Shown in pieces: positions 27,695 through 37,556 of a DNA stretch of 64,000 nt (its first letter is position 1; the number at the start of each line of letters is the position of its first letter). The translations under genes were made by a program, and so were the position numbers. Source of the DNA: Anaerolineaceae bacterium (lineage in GTDB: Bacteria > Chloroflexota > Anaerolineae > Aggregatilineales > Phototrophicaceae); contig WGMX01000014.1 of assembly GCA_016124855.1 (NCBI GenBank), forward strand, positions 124,001 through 188,000. Direction: 5' to 3'. The notes under the pieces are model-generated. The model ran no database searches. It worked only from the letters and a program-made list of their open reading frames with translations, and was not told the DNA's origin.

Positions 27695-27782
27695 TTCACG
27701 CTTTAAGATTGACAATGCTTGCATTCATCCCTCAAATCCACCTCTGCCCAAGTCAGCATCAGCGAACGATCTCAGACAAGTT

Positions 27783-27791
27783 TGATATAAT
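27783..27791 (+). promoter_or_regulatory. Extended -10 promoter of mreC
   Basis: TG, one base, TATAAT, the same extended form as at mreB, lies 35 bases before the mreC start. No good -35 is visible, as is tolerated for extended -10 promoters. It suggests mreCD can be expressed independently of mreB. Confidence 0.55.
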
Positions 27792-27825
27792 GCAGGTTAT
27801 TGTAGCTAAGCTGAGGCATTAACCC

Positions 27826-28689
27826 GTGCGTAATTGGCGCTCAAATCGCATTCTTTTCTTAGGTGTGTGCCTCGCCATTGCTTTGACTTTAATCGGCACA
27901 AGTCAGGCCGGATTTCTAGCACCGATAAAAAGTATCATTGTGGCACCCCTCAATTTTGTAACCGGATTATTCAACAAATCAACATTGGACACCGTCAAGA
28001 TAGCCGACATGTCATCTGATGTACCGACGCTGCAAAAACGGGTTGCTGATCTCGAAGAAGCTTTAGCGCGTTATCAATCTGAATTGGTGGAACTCCGCGA
28101 AGTCGCCAACGACTACCAGCGATTATCTGAACTGGTCAATTACACAGCACAGACACAAAATCAAGAATTTCTAGCGGCAGATGTAATTAGCAACGCCGAC
28201 TCAAATGCCCCACTTCAGACAATTTCGATTAACAAAGGCACACGTGACGGAATCACCATTGGAATGCCCGTCGTTTCACAGTTGGGCTTGATTGGTCGCG
28301 TGTTGGATGTTACAGCCAATGCATCGCGTGTTCTACTCATTACGGATGTTTCAAGCGCCATTAGTGGACGCCTTCAAACTACCCGTGATGAAGGGAGCAT
28401 AGTTGGTCAAGCTAGCAACGATTTACGCATGGAATTCATCCCCTTAAACGCCAAAGTGCAAGAAGGCGATATTGTCATCACATCTGGTTTGGGTGGTAAC
28501 CTTCCAGCCGGGATTGTCATTGGACAGGTTACAAGCGTGCAACAGCGCGAATTTGAGCTTTTCCAGAATGCGGTTGTACGCAGCTTGAACAATTTCGCCA
28601 CGCTTGAAACCGTCTTGGTCATCACCAACTTCCAACCTGTTGACCTTTCAGTATTCGAACAAAGTACCCAAACGGCACCGGGAAGCTAA
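27826..28689 (+). CDS. mreC: Rod shape-determining protein MreC
   Basis: The 287-residue protein has a single N-terminal membrane segment (about 8-30), a coiled coil (about 62-105) and a periplasmic beta-barrel domain with the MreC sequence SINKGTRDGITIGMPVVS and GLIGRVLDV. It is the periplasmic scaffold of the elongasome. The start is GTG behind GAGG. It is followed three bases later by mreD. Confidence 0.92.
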   Translation: MRNWRSNRILFLGVCLAIALTLIGTSQAGFLAPIKSIIVAPLNFVTGLFNKSTLDTVKIADMSSDVPTLQKRVADLEEALARYQSELVELREVANDYQRLSELVNYTAQTQNQEFLAADVISNADSNAPLQTISINKGTRDGITIGMPVVSQLGLIGRVLDVTANASRVLLITDVSSAISGRLQTTRDEGSIVGQASNDLRMEFIPLNAKVQEGDIVITSGLGGNLPAGIVIGQVTSVQQREFELFQNAVVRSLNNFATLETVLVITNFQPVDLSVFEQSTQTAPGS

Positions 28690-28692
28690 ATC

Positions 28693-29223
28693 ATGGGGAG
28701 TTTCCTCAGTCTACCGATTATGATACTGGTTGCCGCCTTGCAAGTTACCGTAATGCCTCAAATTAGTTTTTGGGGTGGTCGGCCAGACCTCGTATTATTG
28801 GTTGTCGTATCGTGGGCATTGAATTCGACCCTTGAACAAGGTGTTTTATGGGCCTTCGTCGGCGGAATTTGTAAAGATTTACTCTCGGCTGCCCCTATTG
28901 GTACATCAATTGTTGGTCTCATTCTGATCATTTTTGGAATTCATCTTGTCAGGCAGCAGTTGTTCAGTGTAGGCATTTTTACATTGATATGGGTAAGTCT
29001 GCTTGGAACAATCATTCAGGAAGTTTGTATTTTTATTATATTGTTGTTCAGTGGCTTTCAACCTTACTTTGCCAATGAACTTGGCTACGGTGTCATGCTC
29101 AACCAGTTTCGATTATTCATTGTGCCAACTATCGTTTATAATCTCGTTGGCATTATTCCCATTTATATCATGACGCGTATCATTCAACGCGCGGTAGGAA
29201 CCAATCTCCGATTGACCCGATGA
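28693..29223 (+). CDS. mreD: Rod shape-determining protein MreD
   Basis: The 176-residue hydrophobic protein has about five membrane helices and the pattern of MreD (RPDLVLLVVVSWAL, LWAFVGGICKDLLSAAPIG). It sits between mreC and mrdA in the classic order. A 119-base gap to mrdA may hold a further promoter or 5' UTR. Confidence 0.88.
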   Translation: MGSFLSLPIMILVAALQVTVMPQISFWGGRPDLVLLVVVSWALNSTLEQGVLWAFVGGICKDLLSAAPIGTSIVGLILIIFGIHLVRQQLFSVGIFTLIWVSLLGTIIQEVCIFIILLFSGFQPYFANELGYGVMLNQFRLFIVPTIVYNLVGIIPIYIMTRIIQRAVGTNLRLTR

Positions 29224-29342
29224 CCACATTTTTCAACCCTTTCCATGGGATATGACGTGGAACCAGAAGTGCCGCACGAAAACTCCAGACAACGCCATAG
29301 TCCATAAAACATCAATGAGTTTTAGGCAGGAGAACCAAATCA

Positions 29343-31676
29343 ATGAACAGACGTTTACTTCCCTTTCAGGGGTGGCGACTGACATTATTCCAAGCCGTGA
29401 TGTTCGCCGTATTCATTCTATTCTCGTTACGTATGTATGATTTGCAAATTGCAAGTTACCAAACCTATGAAGCAGCCGCCGACGAAAACCGCTTAAGCCG
29501 TCTTCCAATACCTGCTGACCGGGGTGTAATTTTTGATCGCAACGGCATTCCCCTTGCCCGAAACGTACCGGCCTTCAATGTCACCATTATCCCTGCCCTT
29601 TTGCCCGGTGATCGTACCGCTACACTTCAAATTTTTAACCGCTTATCTGCGCTTGTGAACGTCCCGCCTACGGCTGACATTGCGGCTGCCAGCGCTCAAA
29701 CAACGGGGCAAAAGATACGCAGTATCGAAGAACTCGTGCTGGAAGGCGAAGGTATCGCACCATTCCGTGAAGTGACAATTGCACGCGATGTTGACTTTCA
29801 TGTTGCACTGCAAATCCGCGAAGAACGTCAATCTTTACCCGGCGTAGATGTACAAGCAAAACCAGTACGCGAATATCCGACCGGCGAATTGACGGCACAT
29901 ATTGTCGGCTACATGGCTCCCATACCACCGGAAGATGCCGAAGCACTCATTAAGCAAGGGTATGACCCTGCATTTGATCGTATCGGCGTGGACGGCATCG
30001 AGTATTACCTGAATAATGAATTGGCAGGCAAACGAGGCACGGAACTCCGTGAGGTTGATGTCGCAGGTGCAACCATCCGACAGTTAGAACAAGTTGATCC
30101 TGTTCCCGGCCAAAATGTGCGTTTGACCATCGATGTCGACTTGCAAAAAACCGCCGAAGATGCTCTCAAAAATCAAATTGCCTTGCTAAATTCGACCTAC
30201 AAAAAAGTAGTCAGTCAACAAGGTGTTATCGTCGCTATGAATCCCCAAAATGGACAAATTCTGGCGATGGTCAGTTACCCCGGCTATGACAACACAAAAT
30301 TTGCTCGTAATATTGATGTGACCTACTACCAGCAGGTCGCCAACGATCCGTTGAAGCCACTCATCAATAACGCAATTCGCTCTCTGTATCCTCCCGGCTC
30401 AACTTGGAAGTTGATTACCGCTTCGGGTGCGCTTCAAGAGAACGTGATTTCACCCAACAGTGTATTAGATGATCCCGGTCGGCTCGTTGTCGAAAATAAA
30501 TATGCGCCGAACGACCCTGCCGCATCCCAAACCTTCGTGTGCTGGAAGCGTGACGGACACGGCTTAATCAATATGATCGGGGCGATTGCCAATAGTTGTA
30601 ACGTTTACTTCTATCAAGTTGGGGGAGGCAATCCTGATGTCCCAAGTGTAACTTTACGTGATGGCGGTTTGGGTATTGAAGATTTGTTCCGCTACGCCAC
30701 AGCCTACGGCATCGGAAGTGAATTAGGTGTTGAACTCCCCGCCGAGAATCGTGGGCGTATGCCAGATCGAACTTGGAAACGCGTCTTATATGGAGAAAAC
30801 TGGTCAACAGGTGATACTTACAACGCCGCCTTGGGACAGGGATATGTAAATGTTACGCCGCTCCAACTCGTTAGTATGGCAGCTACAGTTGCCAATGGCG
30901 GAACCTTGTATCAACCGACCATCATTGACAGCTTTCTGGACCCCGAAGGTAAAGTAATTCAGCCGTTTACCCCCCACGTGCTGCGGAACGTAAATCTATC
31001 CAATATGACTGGAACGCTAAGACTGCTGCTGGTTGAGGACATGATTATGAAGGGTCCGAATAGTTTGGATTGTATCTGCGAATCGGACAGCCCTTATTAC
31101 AATGGGGTACGCTGTAATCCTTCTACCTATCGCAATACGGTCGATCTCAGCGTTAATCAGGATGGAAGTGATATTCGGGAATATGAAGTCTATATTCCAC
31201 AAAATTACACTTTCAACGCGGGCATGTGCACTGATTTGCGTTTCAACGACAAATATCGTCCAGCGTTTGTGAGTCAACAAAACATCGACATTGTACGTCA
31301 GGGCATGCGCGCGGCTGTAACCGTTGGAACGGCCACTAAAGCAAATTTACCATATGTCGATGTTGCCGGCAAAACGGGAACAGCCCAATATTGCGATAAT
31401 ATTGCCAATGGCTTAGGGTTATGCAAGTTTGGTAGTTGGCCGGCTCATGCGTGGTTTGTGGCCTTCGCGCCTTACGAAAATCCCGAAATCGTCGTAGCAG
31501 GATTCATCTATAACGGTACTGAAGGATCACTTTGGGCATTGCCCATGGTACGTGAAGTATTAGAGGCTTACTATCGTCTCAAAAACCAGCGAGCCGGTAT
31601 TGCCCCTCCGCCCGCTGCCGCAGCCATTGCTGCGCCCGCAACACCTGTACCCACCAACACGCCTACAGGAGGCTAA
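29343..31676 (+). CDS. mrdA: Penicillin-binding protein 2 with a cysteine-bearing insert
   Basis: The 777-residue class B PBP has an N-terminal membrane anchor, the pedestal domain and a transpeptidase domain. The active-site motifs are S353-T-W-K356, S418-C-N420 and K677-T-G679. It cross-links peptidoglycan for elongation with RodA. The gap between SxN and KTG is about 259 residues, roughly 100 more than in E. coli PBP2. The extra segment (about 560-650) carries C577, C579, C591 and C629, with further cysteines at SCN and after KTG. The tail is Pro/Ala-rich. AGGAGA precedes the ATG. Confidence 0.93.
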   Translation: MNRRLLPFQGWRLTLFQAVMFAVFILFSLRMYDLQIASYQTYEAAADENRLSRLPIPADRGVIFDRNGIPLARNVPAFNVTIIPALLPGDRTATLQIFNRLSALVNVPPTADIAAASAQTTGQKIRSIEELVLEGEGIAPFREVTIARDVDFHVALQIREERQSLPGVDVQAKPVREYPTGELTAHIVGYMAPIPPEDAEALIKQGYDPAFDRIGVDGIEYYLNNELAGKRGTELREVDVAGATIRQLEQVDPVPGQNVRLTIDVDLQKTAEDALKNQIALLNSTYKKVVSQQGVIVAMNPQNGQILAMVSYPGYDNTKFARNIDVTYYQQVANDPLKPLINNAIRSLYPPGSTWKLITASGALQENVISPNSVLDDPGRLVVENKYAPNDPAASQTFVCWKRDGHGLINMIGAIANSCNVYFYQVGGGNPDVPSVTLRDGGLGIEDLFRYATAYGIGSELGVELPAENRGRMPDRTWKRVLYGENWSTGDTYNAALGQGYVNVTPLQLVSMAATVANGGTLYQPTIIDSFLDPEGKVIQPFTPHVLRNVNLSNMTGTLRLLLVEDMIMKGPNSLDCICESDSPYYNGVRCNPSTYRNTVDLSVNQDGSDIREYEVYIPQNYTFNAGMCTDLRFNDKYRPAFVSQQNIDIVRQGMRAAVTVGTATKANLPYVDVAGKTGTAQYCDNIANGLGLCKFGSWPAHAWFVAFAPYENPEIVVAGFIYNGTEGSLWALPMVREVLEAYYRLKNQRAGIAPPPAAAAIAAPATPVPTNTPTGG

Positions 31677-31677
31677 C

Positions 31678-32820
31678 TTGCTAAAGGTATTTGACCTACG
31701 CCGCTTCAAAACACAATGGGCATCCGCAATGCTGGTAGGTATAGCAAGTCTAATCGTATTTATGGTTCTCGGTCACACGCCATCGATGCGTGCTTTAGGC
31801 ATGGCAGCATGTGTGACCGCTGTAACCCTCATATTGCAGCGCTTTGGAACGATGTTAGCCGTCATCGGTGGTTTTGCCTTAGCTTTCAGCCCTGCTTTCT
31901 GGTCGCAAACCGGTGGGGAAGACACGAAACTCGTGGTGTTAGTCGCGCTCACGCTGTTAGCCGCACTGATTGTTACTGGCCTGTTCATATGGATCGGTCG
32001 TGTTACCGAGCGAGGTTTGGTCGCTGGAGTAGTTGTTTTTGCGGTACTCTTCTGGGCGTTGGTCGGTACGCCCCGCAGCCTACGCGTGACTACCCTACTC
32101 AATACTTGGCTTCTCTACATCTTGATTGATGTCGTCATGAGTACTAACCCGCGCCCTGATTCTCCACGAATGCCACTTCCCGGTCAGCACCATACTTTAG
32201 GATTACTCGTCTTAGTGCTAATCGGCGTACTCAATGACCCTCTGTTTGTCTTGCTTGCGCCAGCGTTATTGGTTGGATTGTATTTATCAAAAGTACAGCT
32301 TCCTTGGTGGTATTGGGCGATTATCCTTGTTGTAGTCGTCATCGGTATTCGAGGATTAACCATTCAATACGTGTCGGACGATTGGTGGCTAAAATCATCG
32401 GCATTACTTCAGGCGAATGGTACTCAAGTCCCCTATTTCGTCAGAGATGGCTGGCGCGAAGCTTCACGTTGGCTGTATCTTATTAATCTGGTTAGAAATC
32501 AGTTTACGGATGTCGGAATTTTGCTCGCGATATTAGGTTTGGCGCGTTTATCACGCTGGTATCCGCCCTTAGGCACAACCACTTTGGTCGCTTATGGTTC
32601 CTATGCCCTGTTCGGGCTAATTTATTTCGGCAAGGATAGCACTGTCCTTCTCTTACCCATGATCGTCATTCACGTAATATGGATGACGTATGCCATTTAT
32701 GCTCTTGGTCAGTGGATGCAAAACAGTTTCGTTAAACGCGGTCAAACCGCTTGGTTAGCGACAGGCGCTTTTACCCTTCTCCCGCTGTTACTATTGGCAC
32801 GGATTGCGGGCGTGTTATAG
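31678..32820 (+). CDS. Polytopic membrane protein of unknown function in the elongasome cluster
   Basis: The TTG at 31678 starts five bases after a perfect AGGAGG that overlaps the end of mrdA. An in-frame extension upstream would run inside mrdA and is rejected. The 380-residue product has about 10-11 membrane helices with short loops and no large soluble domain. I do not recognise a family; it is not a second SEDS protein, because rodA is separate at 34859. Its place between mrdA and minC suggests a part in cell-wall or division-site biology. Confidence 0.75.
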   Translation: MLKVFDLRRFKTQWASAMLVGIASLIVFMVLGHTPSMRALGMAACVTAVTLILQRFGTMLAVIGGFALAFSPAFWSQTGGEDTKLVVLVALTLLAALIVTGLFIWIGRVTERGLVAGVVVFAVLFWALVGTPRSLRVTTLLNTWLLYILIDVVMSTNPRPDSPRMPLPGQHHTLGLLVLVLIGVLNDPLFVLLAPALLVGLYLSKVQLPWWYWAIILVVVVIGIRGLTIQYVSDDWWLKSSALLQANGTQVPYFVRDGWREASRWLYLINLVRNQFTDVGILLAILGLARLSRWYPPLGTTTLVAYGSYALFGLIYFGKDSTVLLLPMIVIHVIWMTYAIYALGQWMQNSFVKRGQTAWLATGAFTLLPLLLLARIAGVL

Positions 32821-32920
32821 CGCGCATAAAAATATAAGGTATAGTTAATGATTAAGAGACACCAAAATTCTTTACAAACGGAGGTTAACATCTACCTCAG
32901 CACTTCCTTAACCCTTTATC

Positions 32921-33619
32921 ATGGTGACATTCATGCAAGAACAAAACGTCGCAATTAAGGGGATAAAAGATGGTTTATTAATTGCCCTGAGCCCATCAGA
33001 AGAATGGCAGGCAATTACAGCTGACCTTGCCGCACGAATTGATCAGCAAAGTGCGTTCTTTGCGGGCGCACGAATTACGGTCGATTTGGGTGCAAGACCT
33101 GTTCCAAAACATGAACTGAGTTCGTTAAAAGCTCTTTTAGAACGGCGTAGTCTCTCGTTATGGGCAGTATTGAGCGAGAGTAAAACAACAGTTGACGCGG
33201 CACAAGCGCTTGACCTTCGCACAAATATTTCTACCCCTATTCCCGGTCATGAAGATGACGAGGAATCAGAATTTGATCCGGAAGAAGACGGAACAGTTGG
33301 GGTAATGATTAAGCGCACACTACGTTCTGGACGAACTGTAAATAGTCCGGGTCATGTCGTGGTATTGGGGGATGTTAATCCGGGCGCAAAAATCATTGCG
33401 GCTGGAGACATCATTGTTTGGGGCAGATTACGGGGCATTGTTCATGCAGGGGCAGATGGCGATGAGGAAGCAGTGGTATGTGCACTAGATATGACCCCGA
33501 TGCAGCTTCGCATCGCCGGATATATTACCACCTCACCTCAAGATAAACGTCGCCAGCCTAAACCGGAGATTGCTTCGGTGCGTAAAGAACAAATTATTGT
33601 AGAACCATGGACATATTGA
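32921..33619 (+). CDS. minC: Septum site-determining protein MinC
   Basis: The 232-residue protein has a MinC N-domain-like first half and a C-terminal MinC beta-helix domain (SGRTVNSPGHVVVLGDVNPGA, GDIIVWGRLRGIVHAGA). An acidic linker (EDDEESEFDPEED) joins them. It inhibits FtsZ polymerisation away from midcell. The ATG at 32933 is an alternative start. The 100-base gap after the unknown membrane gene holds a GAGGT-ACCTC hairpin (32881-32898) of unclear meaning. Confidence 0.9.
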   Translation: MVTFMQEQNVAIKGIKDGLLIALSPSEEWQAITADLAARIDQQSAFFAGARITVDLGARPVPKHELSSLKALLERRSLSLWAVLSESKTTVDAAQALDLRTNISTPIPGHEDDEESEFDPEEDGTVGVMIKRTLRSGRTVNSPGHVVVLGDVNPGAKIIAAGDIIVWGRLRGIVHAGADGDEEAVVCALDMTPMQLRIAGYITTSPQDKRRQPKPEIASVRKEQIIVEPWTY

Positions 33620-33636
33620 AAGGAACATGAATCCTT

Positions 33637-34443
33637 ATGGGGGCTAAAGTCATAACGGTTACGTCAGGCAAAGGCGGGGTTGGCAAAACCACTACTACCG
33701 CTAATCTTGGCGTAGCATTAGCGCGAATGGGCAAAAAAGTCGTGCTGATAGATGCGGATATCGGTCTGAGAAATCTCGATATTGTGATGGGGCTGGAAAA
33801 TCGTATCGTCTACGACATGGTCGATGTTATCGAAGGCCGCTGCCAACTGCGCCAAGCTATGATTAAGCACAAGCAGTTTCCAGACTTGTTCCTCATTCCA
33901 GCCGCACAAACGCGCGACAAAACGGCTGTTAGTCCCACAGATATGATTCAAACGACGGACAAACTGCGCCCTGAATTCGACTTTATTCTAATCGACTCTC
34001 CTGCCGGTATCGAACGCGGTTTCCGTAATGCAATCGCGCCAGCGGATGAAGTACTAATAGTCACCAATCCTGAAGTCTCAGCGGTAAGAGATGCGGATCG
34101 CATTATTGGTCTACTTGAAGCCAATAACAAAGGCCCCGGCAAACTCATTCTCAACCGCGTCAAAGCCAAAATGGTTGAAAAAGGCGAGATGATGTCAGCC
34201 GATGATGTTACTGACATCCTTGCCATCAAATTGATCGGTATTGTTCCCGAAGATGAAGGTGTTATTCCGTCATCGAATAGTGGTAACCCGATTAGCCAAA
34301 ACGAGAACTCACGCGCTGGGCAAGCTTTCCGTAATATTGCACGGCGGCTCAACGGCGAAGATGTACCCTTCATGCAGCTCAGTGAAACAGGTGGCATCTT
34401 CCAGCGTATTGCCCGATTATTTTCAGGCGGTCAGTCCGAATAA
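33637..34443 (+). CDS. minD: Septum site-determining ATPase MinD
   Basis: This ParA/MinD-family ATPase of 268 residues has the deviant Walker A KGGVGKTTTT near residue 10, switch DIGLRNLDIVMGLENR, and a C-terminal amphipathic membrane-targeting helix (FQRIARLFSGG). It drives pole-to-pole oscillation and recruits MinC. It follows minC by 17 bases and precedes minE by 18. Confidence 0.95.
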   Translation: MGAKVITVTSGKGGVGKTTTTANLGVALARMGKKVVLIDADIGLRNLDIVMGLENRIVYDMVDVIEGRCQLRQAMIKHKQFPDLFLIPAAQTRDKTAVSPTDMIQTTDKLRPEFDFILIDSPAGIERGFRNAIAPADEVLIVTNPEVSAVRDADRIIGLLEANNKGPGKLILNRVKAKMVEKGEMMSADDVTDILAIKLIGIVPEDEGVIPSSNSGNPISQNENSRAGQAFRNIARRLNGEDVPFMQLSETGGIFQRIARLFSGGQSE

Positions 34444-34461
34444 CAGAGAAGGACGTATCTC

Positions 34462-34791
34462 ATGTCTGGATTTTTTGAGCGCTTGCTCGGGCGAACCAAC
34501 ACAAAAGGCAGCGGAACAACCGCTAAAGAACGTTTGCAGTTCATTCTGGTGCATGACCGTATTAATCTGCCGCCAGAACGGCTGCAAGCTATGAAGGCGG
34601 AGATACTTGAGGTCATTTCCAAATATGTCTCGGTCGACAGTGAGGACGTGGACATTTTTCTCGAACAGCGCGACCGGAACAGTCTCATCAAAGCTGAGAT
34701 TCCGTTTACGGGCGTGAACGAGAAAGATGAAGCACGAAATCGGTTGGCCCATCCCTCTTCACCAAATGATGAAATCGTTGATGATGGCTAG
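34462..34791 (+). CDS. minE: Cell division topological specificity factor MinE
   Basis: The 109-residue protein has an N-terminal amphipathic helix (SGFFERLLG), the MinD-contact segment (AKERLQFILVHDR) and the dimerisation domain (EILEVISKYVSVD...VDIFLEQRD). It is slightly longer than E. coli MinE. The presence of MinE next to MinCD argues for an oscillating Min system and not the DivIVA type. Confidence 0.93.
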   Translation: MSGFFERLLGRTNTKGSGTTAKERLQFILVHDRINLPPERLQAMKAEILEVISKYVSVDSEDVDIFLEQRDRNSLIKAEIPFTGVNEKDEARNRLAHPSSPNDEIVDDG

Positions 34792-34815
34792 CTCATTCAC
34801 TACGCAAAAATGTTT

Positions 34816-34824
34816 TGCTATAAT
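34816..34824 (+). promoter_or_regulatory. Extended -10 promoter of rodA
   Basis: TG, one base, TATAAT, with a weak -35-like TTCACT (34796-34801) 17 bases upstream. It is the third extended -10 of this exact form in the cell-shape cluster. Confidence 0.6.
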
Positions 34825-34858
34825 CGTGACGTAGTTCAATAGCCTTCAAGAAGCGGGT

Positions 34859-35956
34859 ATGAATAGAACCAATAGTTTTTGGCGCAATTTCGATTTTGTC
34901 CTGTTAGGCACCACTGTCATCCTTATCCTCTTCGGCATATTAATGATCCGCAGCGCGACCATCGGTGCAATTGATACCGAACTGATTAGCCGCGTTCCGG
35001 ACCAAATTCGCTATGCAATTATTGGCCTTGTATTGGTATTTGTGCTTGCGGCGGTCGACTATCGACTTTTGGGCGGCATGCACATTTGGCTCTATATCAT
35101 CATGGTCGCTCTTTTAATCTTGGTTCAGTTTTTGGGCGTAGTCGGAGATGCCGGTTCGCAGCGATGGATTAACTTTGGCATCCGTATTCAACCGTCTGAA
35201 ATCGGTAAAATAATTATTATCATTACACTAGGGCATCACCTGAGTTTGAACTTCGAGAAGTTAAGCAGCCTGCGCGCGGTATTTATGTCGTTGATGCATA
35301 TGTCCATTCCGACCGCTCTCATATTTATACAGCCCAATCTGGGTACTACGATTGTCTTTATGGTGATCTGGTTTGCGATGGTTTGGGCAGCCGGCTTGCG
35401 ACTTCGACATATTGGATTTTTCATTGCTATTATCCTCATCGTTGCGCCAATTATTTGGACACAGATGAAACCTTATCAAAAGTCACGTATCACCACCTTC
35501 TTAAGTCCCGAAAGTGACCCTGCGGCCTTTTACAACATTCTGCAAGCACGTATCAGCATTGGTTCAGGCGGATTTGGTGGAAAAGGCTATGCAAACGGCA
35601 CACAAAGCCAACTACGGTTTTTGCGCGTCCGTCATACTGACTTTATTTTTAGCGTCATTGCCGAAGAATTCGGCTTCGTCGGTGGAGCCGCCGTCATGGT
35701 TCTAATTGGAATCGTGATCTTACGTATATTACGTGGGGCACGCCAAGCCGTTGATCCACTCGGCAGTTTGATTTGCTATGGGGTTGCCGCCATTATCTTT
35801 TTCCAGACAGTAGTGTCAATAGGTATGAACCTCAACATGCTGCCCGTTACAGGGTTAACATTGCCCTTTATCAGTTCTGGTGGAACATCCCTCCTATCAA
35901 TTCTAGCGGGTATTGGTTTGGCTGAGAGCGTCATCATCCGCAGCCGCAAGATCTAG
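34859..35956 (+). CDS. rodA: SEDS-family peptidoglycan glycosyltransferase RodA
   Basis: The 365-residue protein has ten predicted membrane helices and SEDS signatures: QPSEIGKI (about residue 112), QPNLGTT, the loop KSRITTFLSPESDP, and LPFISSGGTSLL near the end. It polymerises glycan strands with PBP2. The gene position next to mrdA and mre genes favours RodA over FtsW. Confidence 0.92.
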   Translation: MNRTNSFWRNFDFVLLGTTVILILFGILMIRSATIGAIDTELISRVPDQIRYAIIGLVLVFVLAAVDYRLLGGMHIWLYIIMVALLILVQFLGVVGDAGSQRWINFGIRIQPSEIGKIIIIITLGHHLSLNFEKLSSLRAVFMSLMHMSIPTALIFIQPNLGTTIVFMVIWFAMVWAAGLRLRHIGFFIAIILIVAPIIWTQMKPYQKSRITTFLSPESDPAAFYNILQARISIGSGGFGGKGYANGTQSQLRFLRVRHTDFIFSVIAEEFGFVGGAAVMVLIGIVILRILRGARQAVDPLGSLICYGVAAIIFFQTVVSIGMNLNMLPVTGLTLPFISSGGTSLLSILAGIGLAESVIIRSRKI

Positions 35957-36034
35957 GCATTTCTCACACCCTACAAATAGCCCCTCAACTATTGTAAAAT
36001 GCTGGGCCGCTTCCGCTCTGATCAGGAGTATTTC

Positions 36035-37549
36035 GTGACTGACTCAACAACTCGCCCCGTTCGGGTGCGCTTTGCGCCCAGCCCTACCGGATCACTCCAT
36101 ATTGGTGGGCTTCGAACAGCATTATTTAATTGGCTGTTTGCCCGTCACAATAATGGTAAGTTCATTTTGCGTATAGAGGATACTGATCAAACACGCCTCG
36201 ACCCGACAGCATTACAGACCCTTACCGAAGCGCTTCGCTGGGCAAAATTAGACTGGGATGAAGGACCGGAAGTAGGCGGTTCTCATGGGCCGTACGTTCA
36301 GTCTGAACGGCTTGCCCTTTATCAAGAATGGGCGAAATGGCTGCTCGATAACGATAAAGCCTACAAAGCTTACGAAACCCCTGAAGAACTCGACAAAATG
36401 CGCGAAGAAATGAAAGCGCGCAAATTATCGTCAGGTTATAACCGCCAGCATCGTGATCTGACTCCTGAGCAGCAGGCGAAGTTTGAGGCTGAAGGACGGT
36501 CCTCTGTCATTCGCTTTAAAATGCCATTGGATGGCGAAACCGTTGTACCGGATGCCATACGTGGCGAAGTACGCTTTGACAACGACAAACAGCAAGACAC
36601 AGTGCTGCTAAAGGCTGATGGATTCCCGACATATCACCTTGCCCATGTCGTTGATGATCATTTTATGGAGATTTCCCATGTCTTGCGGGCAGTCGAATGG
36701 TTACCCTCTTTGCCTGTACATTGGCAGTTGTGGTTAGCCTTTGGTTGGGAACCGCCAATATATGCTCATTTACCCGTGATGCTCAATCCTAACGGCAAAG
36801 GCAAAATGAGCAAGCGTAATCCTCCCGTAGATAAGTTCGGCAACGTCATTCCGGTGATGGTACACGACTATATCAATCGTGGTTATTTACCAGAAGCGTT
36901 GGACAATTTCCTAACCAATATCGGTTGGAGCTTTGGCGATGAACGTGAAATCTTCACTATGTCTGAGGCCATTGAACGCTTTGATTTAAGCCGAATTAAT
37001 CCCGCCAATAGCGCCTTTCCACCGGAAAAATTAGATTGGCTCAATGGCGAACATATACGTCGGCTAACAGTCGAGGATTTAGCGCAACGATTAAAACCAT
37101 TTCTCGAAAAAGCGGATTTGGAAGTGAATACCGAAGTGTTGCTGAAAATCACGCCAATTGTCCAAACACGGATCAAAACCTTGAGCGAAGTGGTTGAGTT
37201 AGCTGGCTTTTTCTTCCATGAGGAATTTATCCCCCCTGCGCCTGATAAACTCCCGCAGAAGAAGATGGATGTTGCCCAAACACTCAAAGCACTCAAAACA
37301 TCCGAGTCCGCTCTAGAAAAGGTGACCGACTTCACTTTCAATCCCCTTCATGATGCCATCGCGGCACTTACTGAAGAAATGGGTTTAAACAACGGTCAGC
37401 TTTTCGGGACGCTGCGTGTGGCAGTAACGGGTCAGCAAATTTCGCCCCCTTTGTTCGAGACAATGGAGATTCTCGGTAAAGAGGAGTCGTTGAAACGTAT
37501 TCATCTGGCGATCAACAGTTTGGATAATTCCCAACAGCCAGCAGTTTAG
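36035..37549 (+). CDS. gltX: Glutamyl-tRNA synthetase
   Basis: This class I synthetase of 504 residues has the HIGH-equivalent FAPSPTGSLHIGG and the KMSKS-equivalent GKMSKRN. AGGAG lies six bases before the GTG at 36035. An in-frame ATG at 35999 would add 12 unconserved residues and would overlap a TAAAAT that is probably the -10. It charges tRNA-Glu. A tRNA-Gln gene follows 52 bases later; whether this enzyme also mischarges tRNA-Gln cannot be told from the sequence alone. Confidence 0.92.
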   Translation: MTDSTTRPVRVRFAPSPTGSLHIGGLRTALFNWLFARHNNGKFILRIEDTDQTRLDPTALQTLTEALRWAKLDWDEGPEVGGSHGPYVQSERLALYQEWAKWLLDNDKAYKAYETPEELDKMREEMKARKLSSGYNRQHRDLTPEQQAKFEAEGRSSVIRFKMPLDGETVVPDAIRGEVRFDNDKQQDTVLLKADGFPTYHLAHVVDDHFMEISHVLRAVEWLPSLPVHWQLWLAFGWEPPIYAHLPVMLNPNGKGKMSKRNPPVDKFGNVIPVMVHDYINRGYLPEALDNFLTNIGWSFGDEREIFTMSEAIERFDLSRINPANSAFPPEKLDWLNGEHIRRLTVEDLAQRLKPFLEKADLEVNTEVLLKITPIVQTRIKTLSEVVELAGFFFHEEFIPPAPDKLPQKKMDVAQTLKALKTSESALEKVTDFTFNPLHDAIAALTEEMGLNNGQLFGTLRVAVTGQQISPPLFETMEILGKEESLKRIHLAINSLDNSQQPAV

Positions 37550-37556
37550 TCAACTC

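Noticed and set aside
29252-29440. Plus-strand frame overlapping the start of mrdA
   Set aside because: It overlaps the well-supported mrdA N-terminus and has no family match.
31600-31677. Upstream extension of the membrane protein after mrdA
   Set aside because: The extension is a shadow of the mrdA Pro/Ala-rich tail; AGGAGG points to the TTG at 31678.
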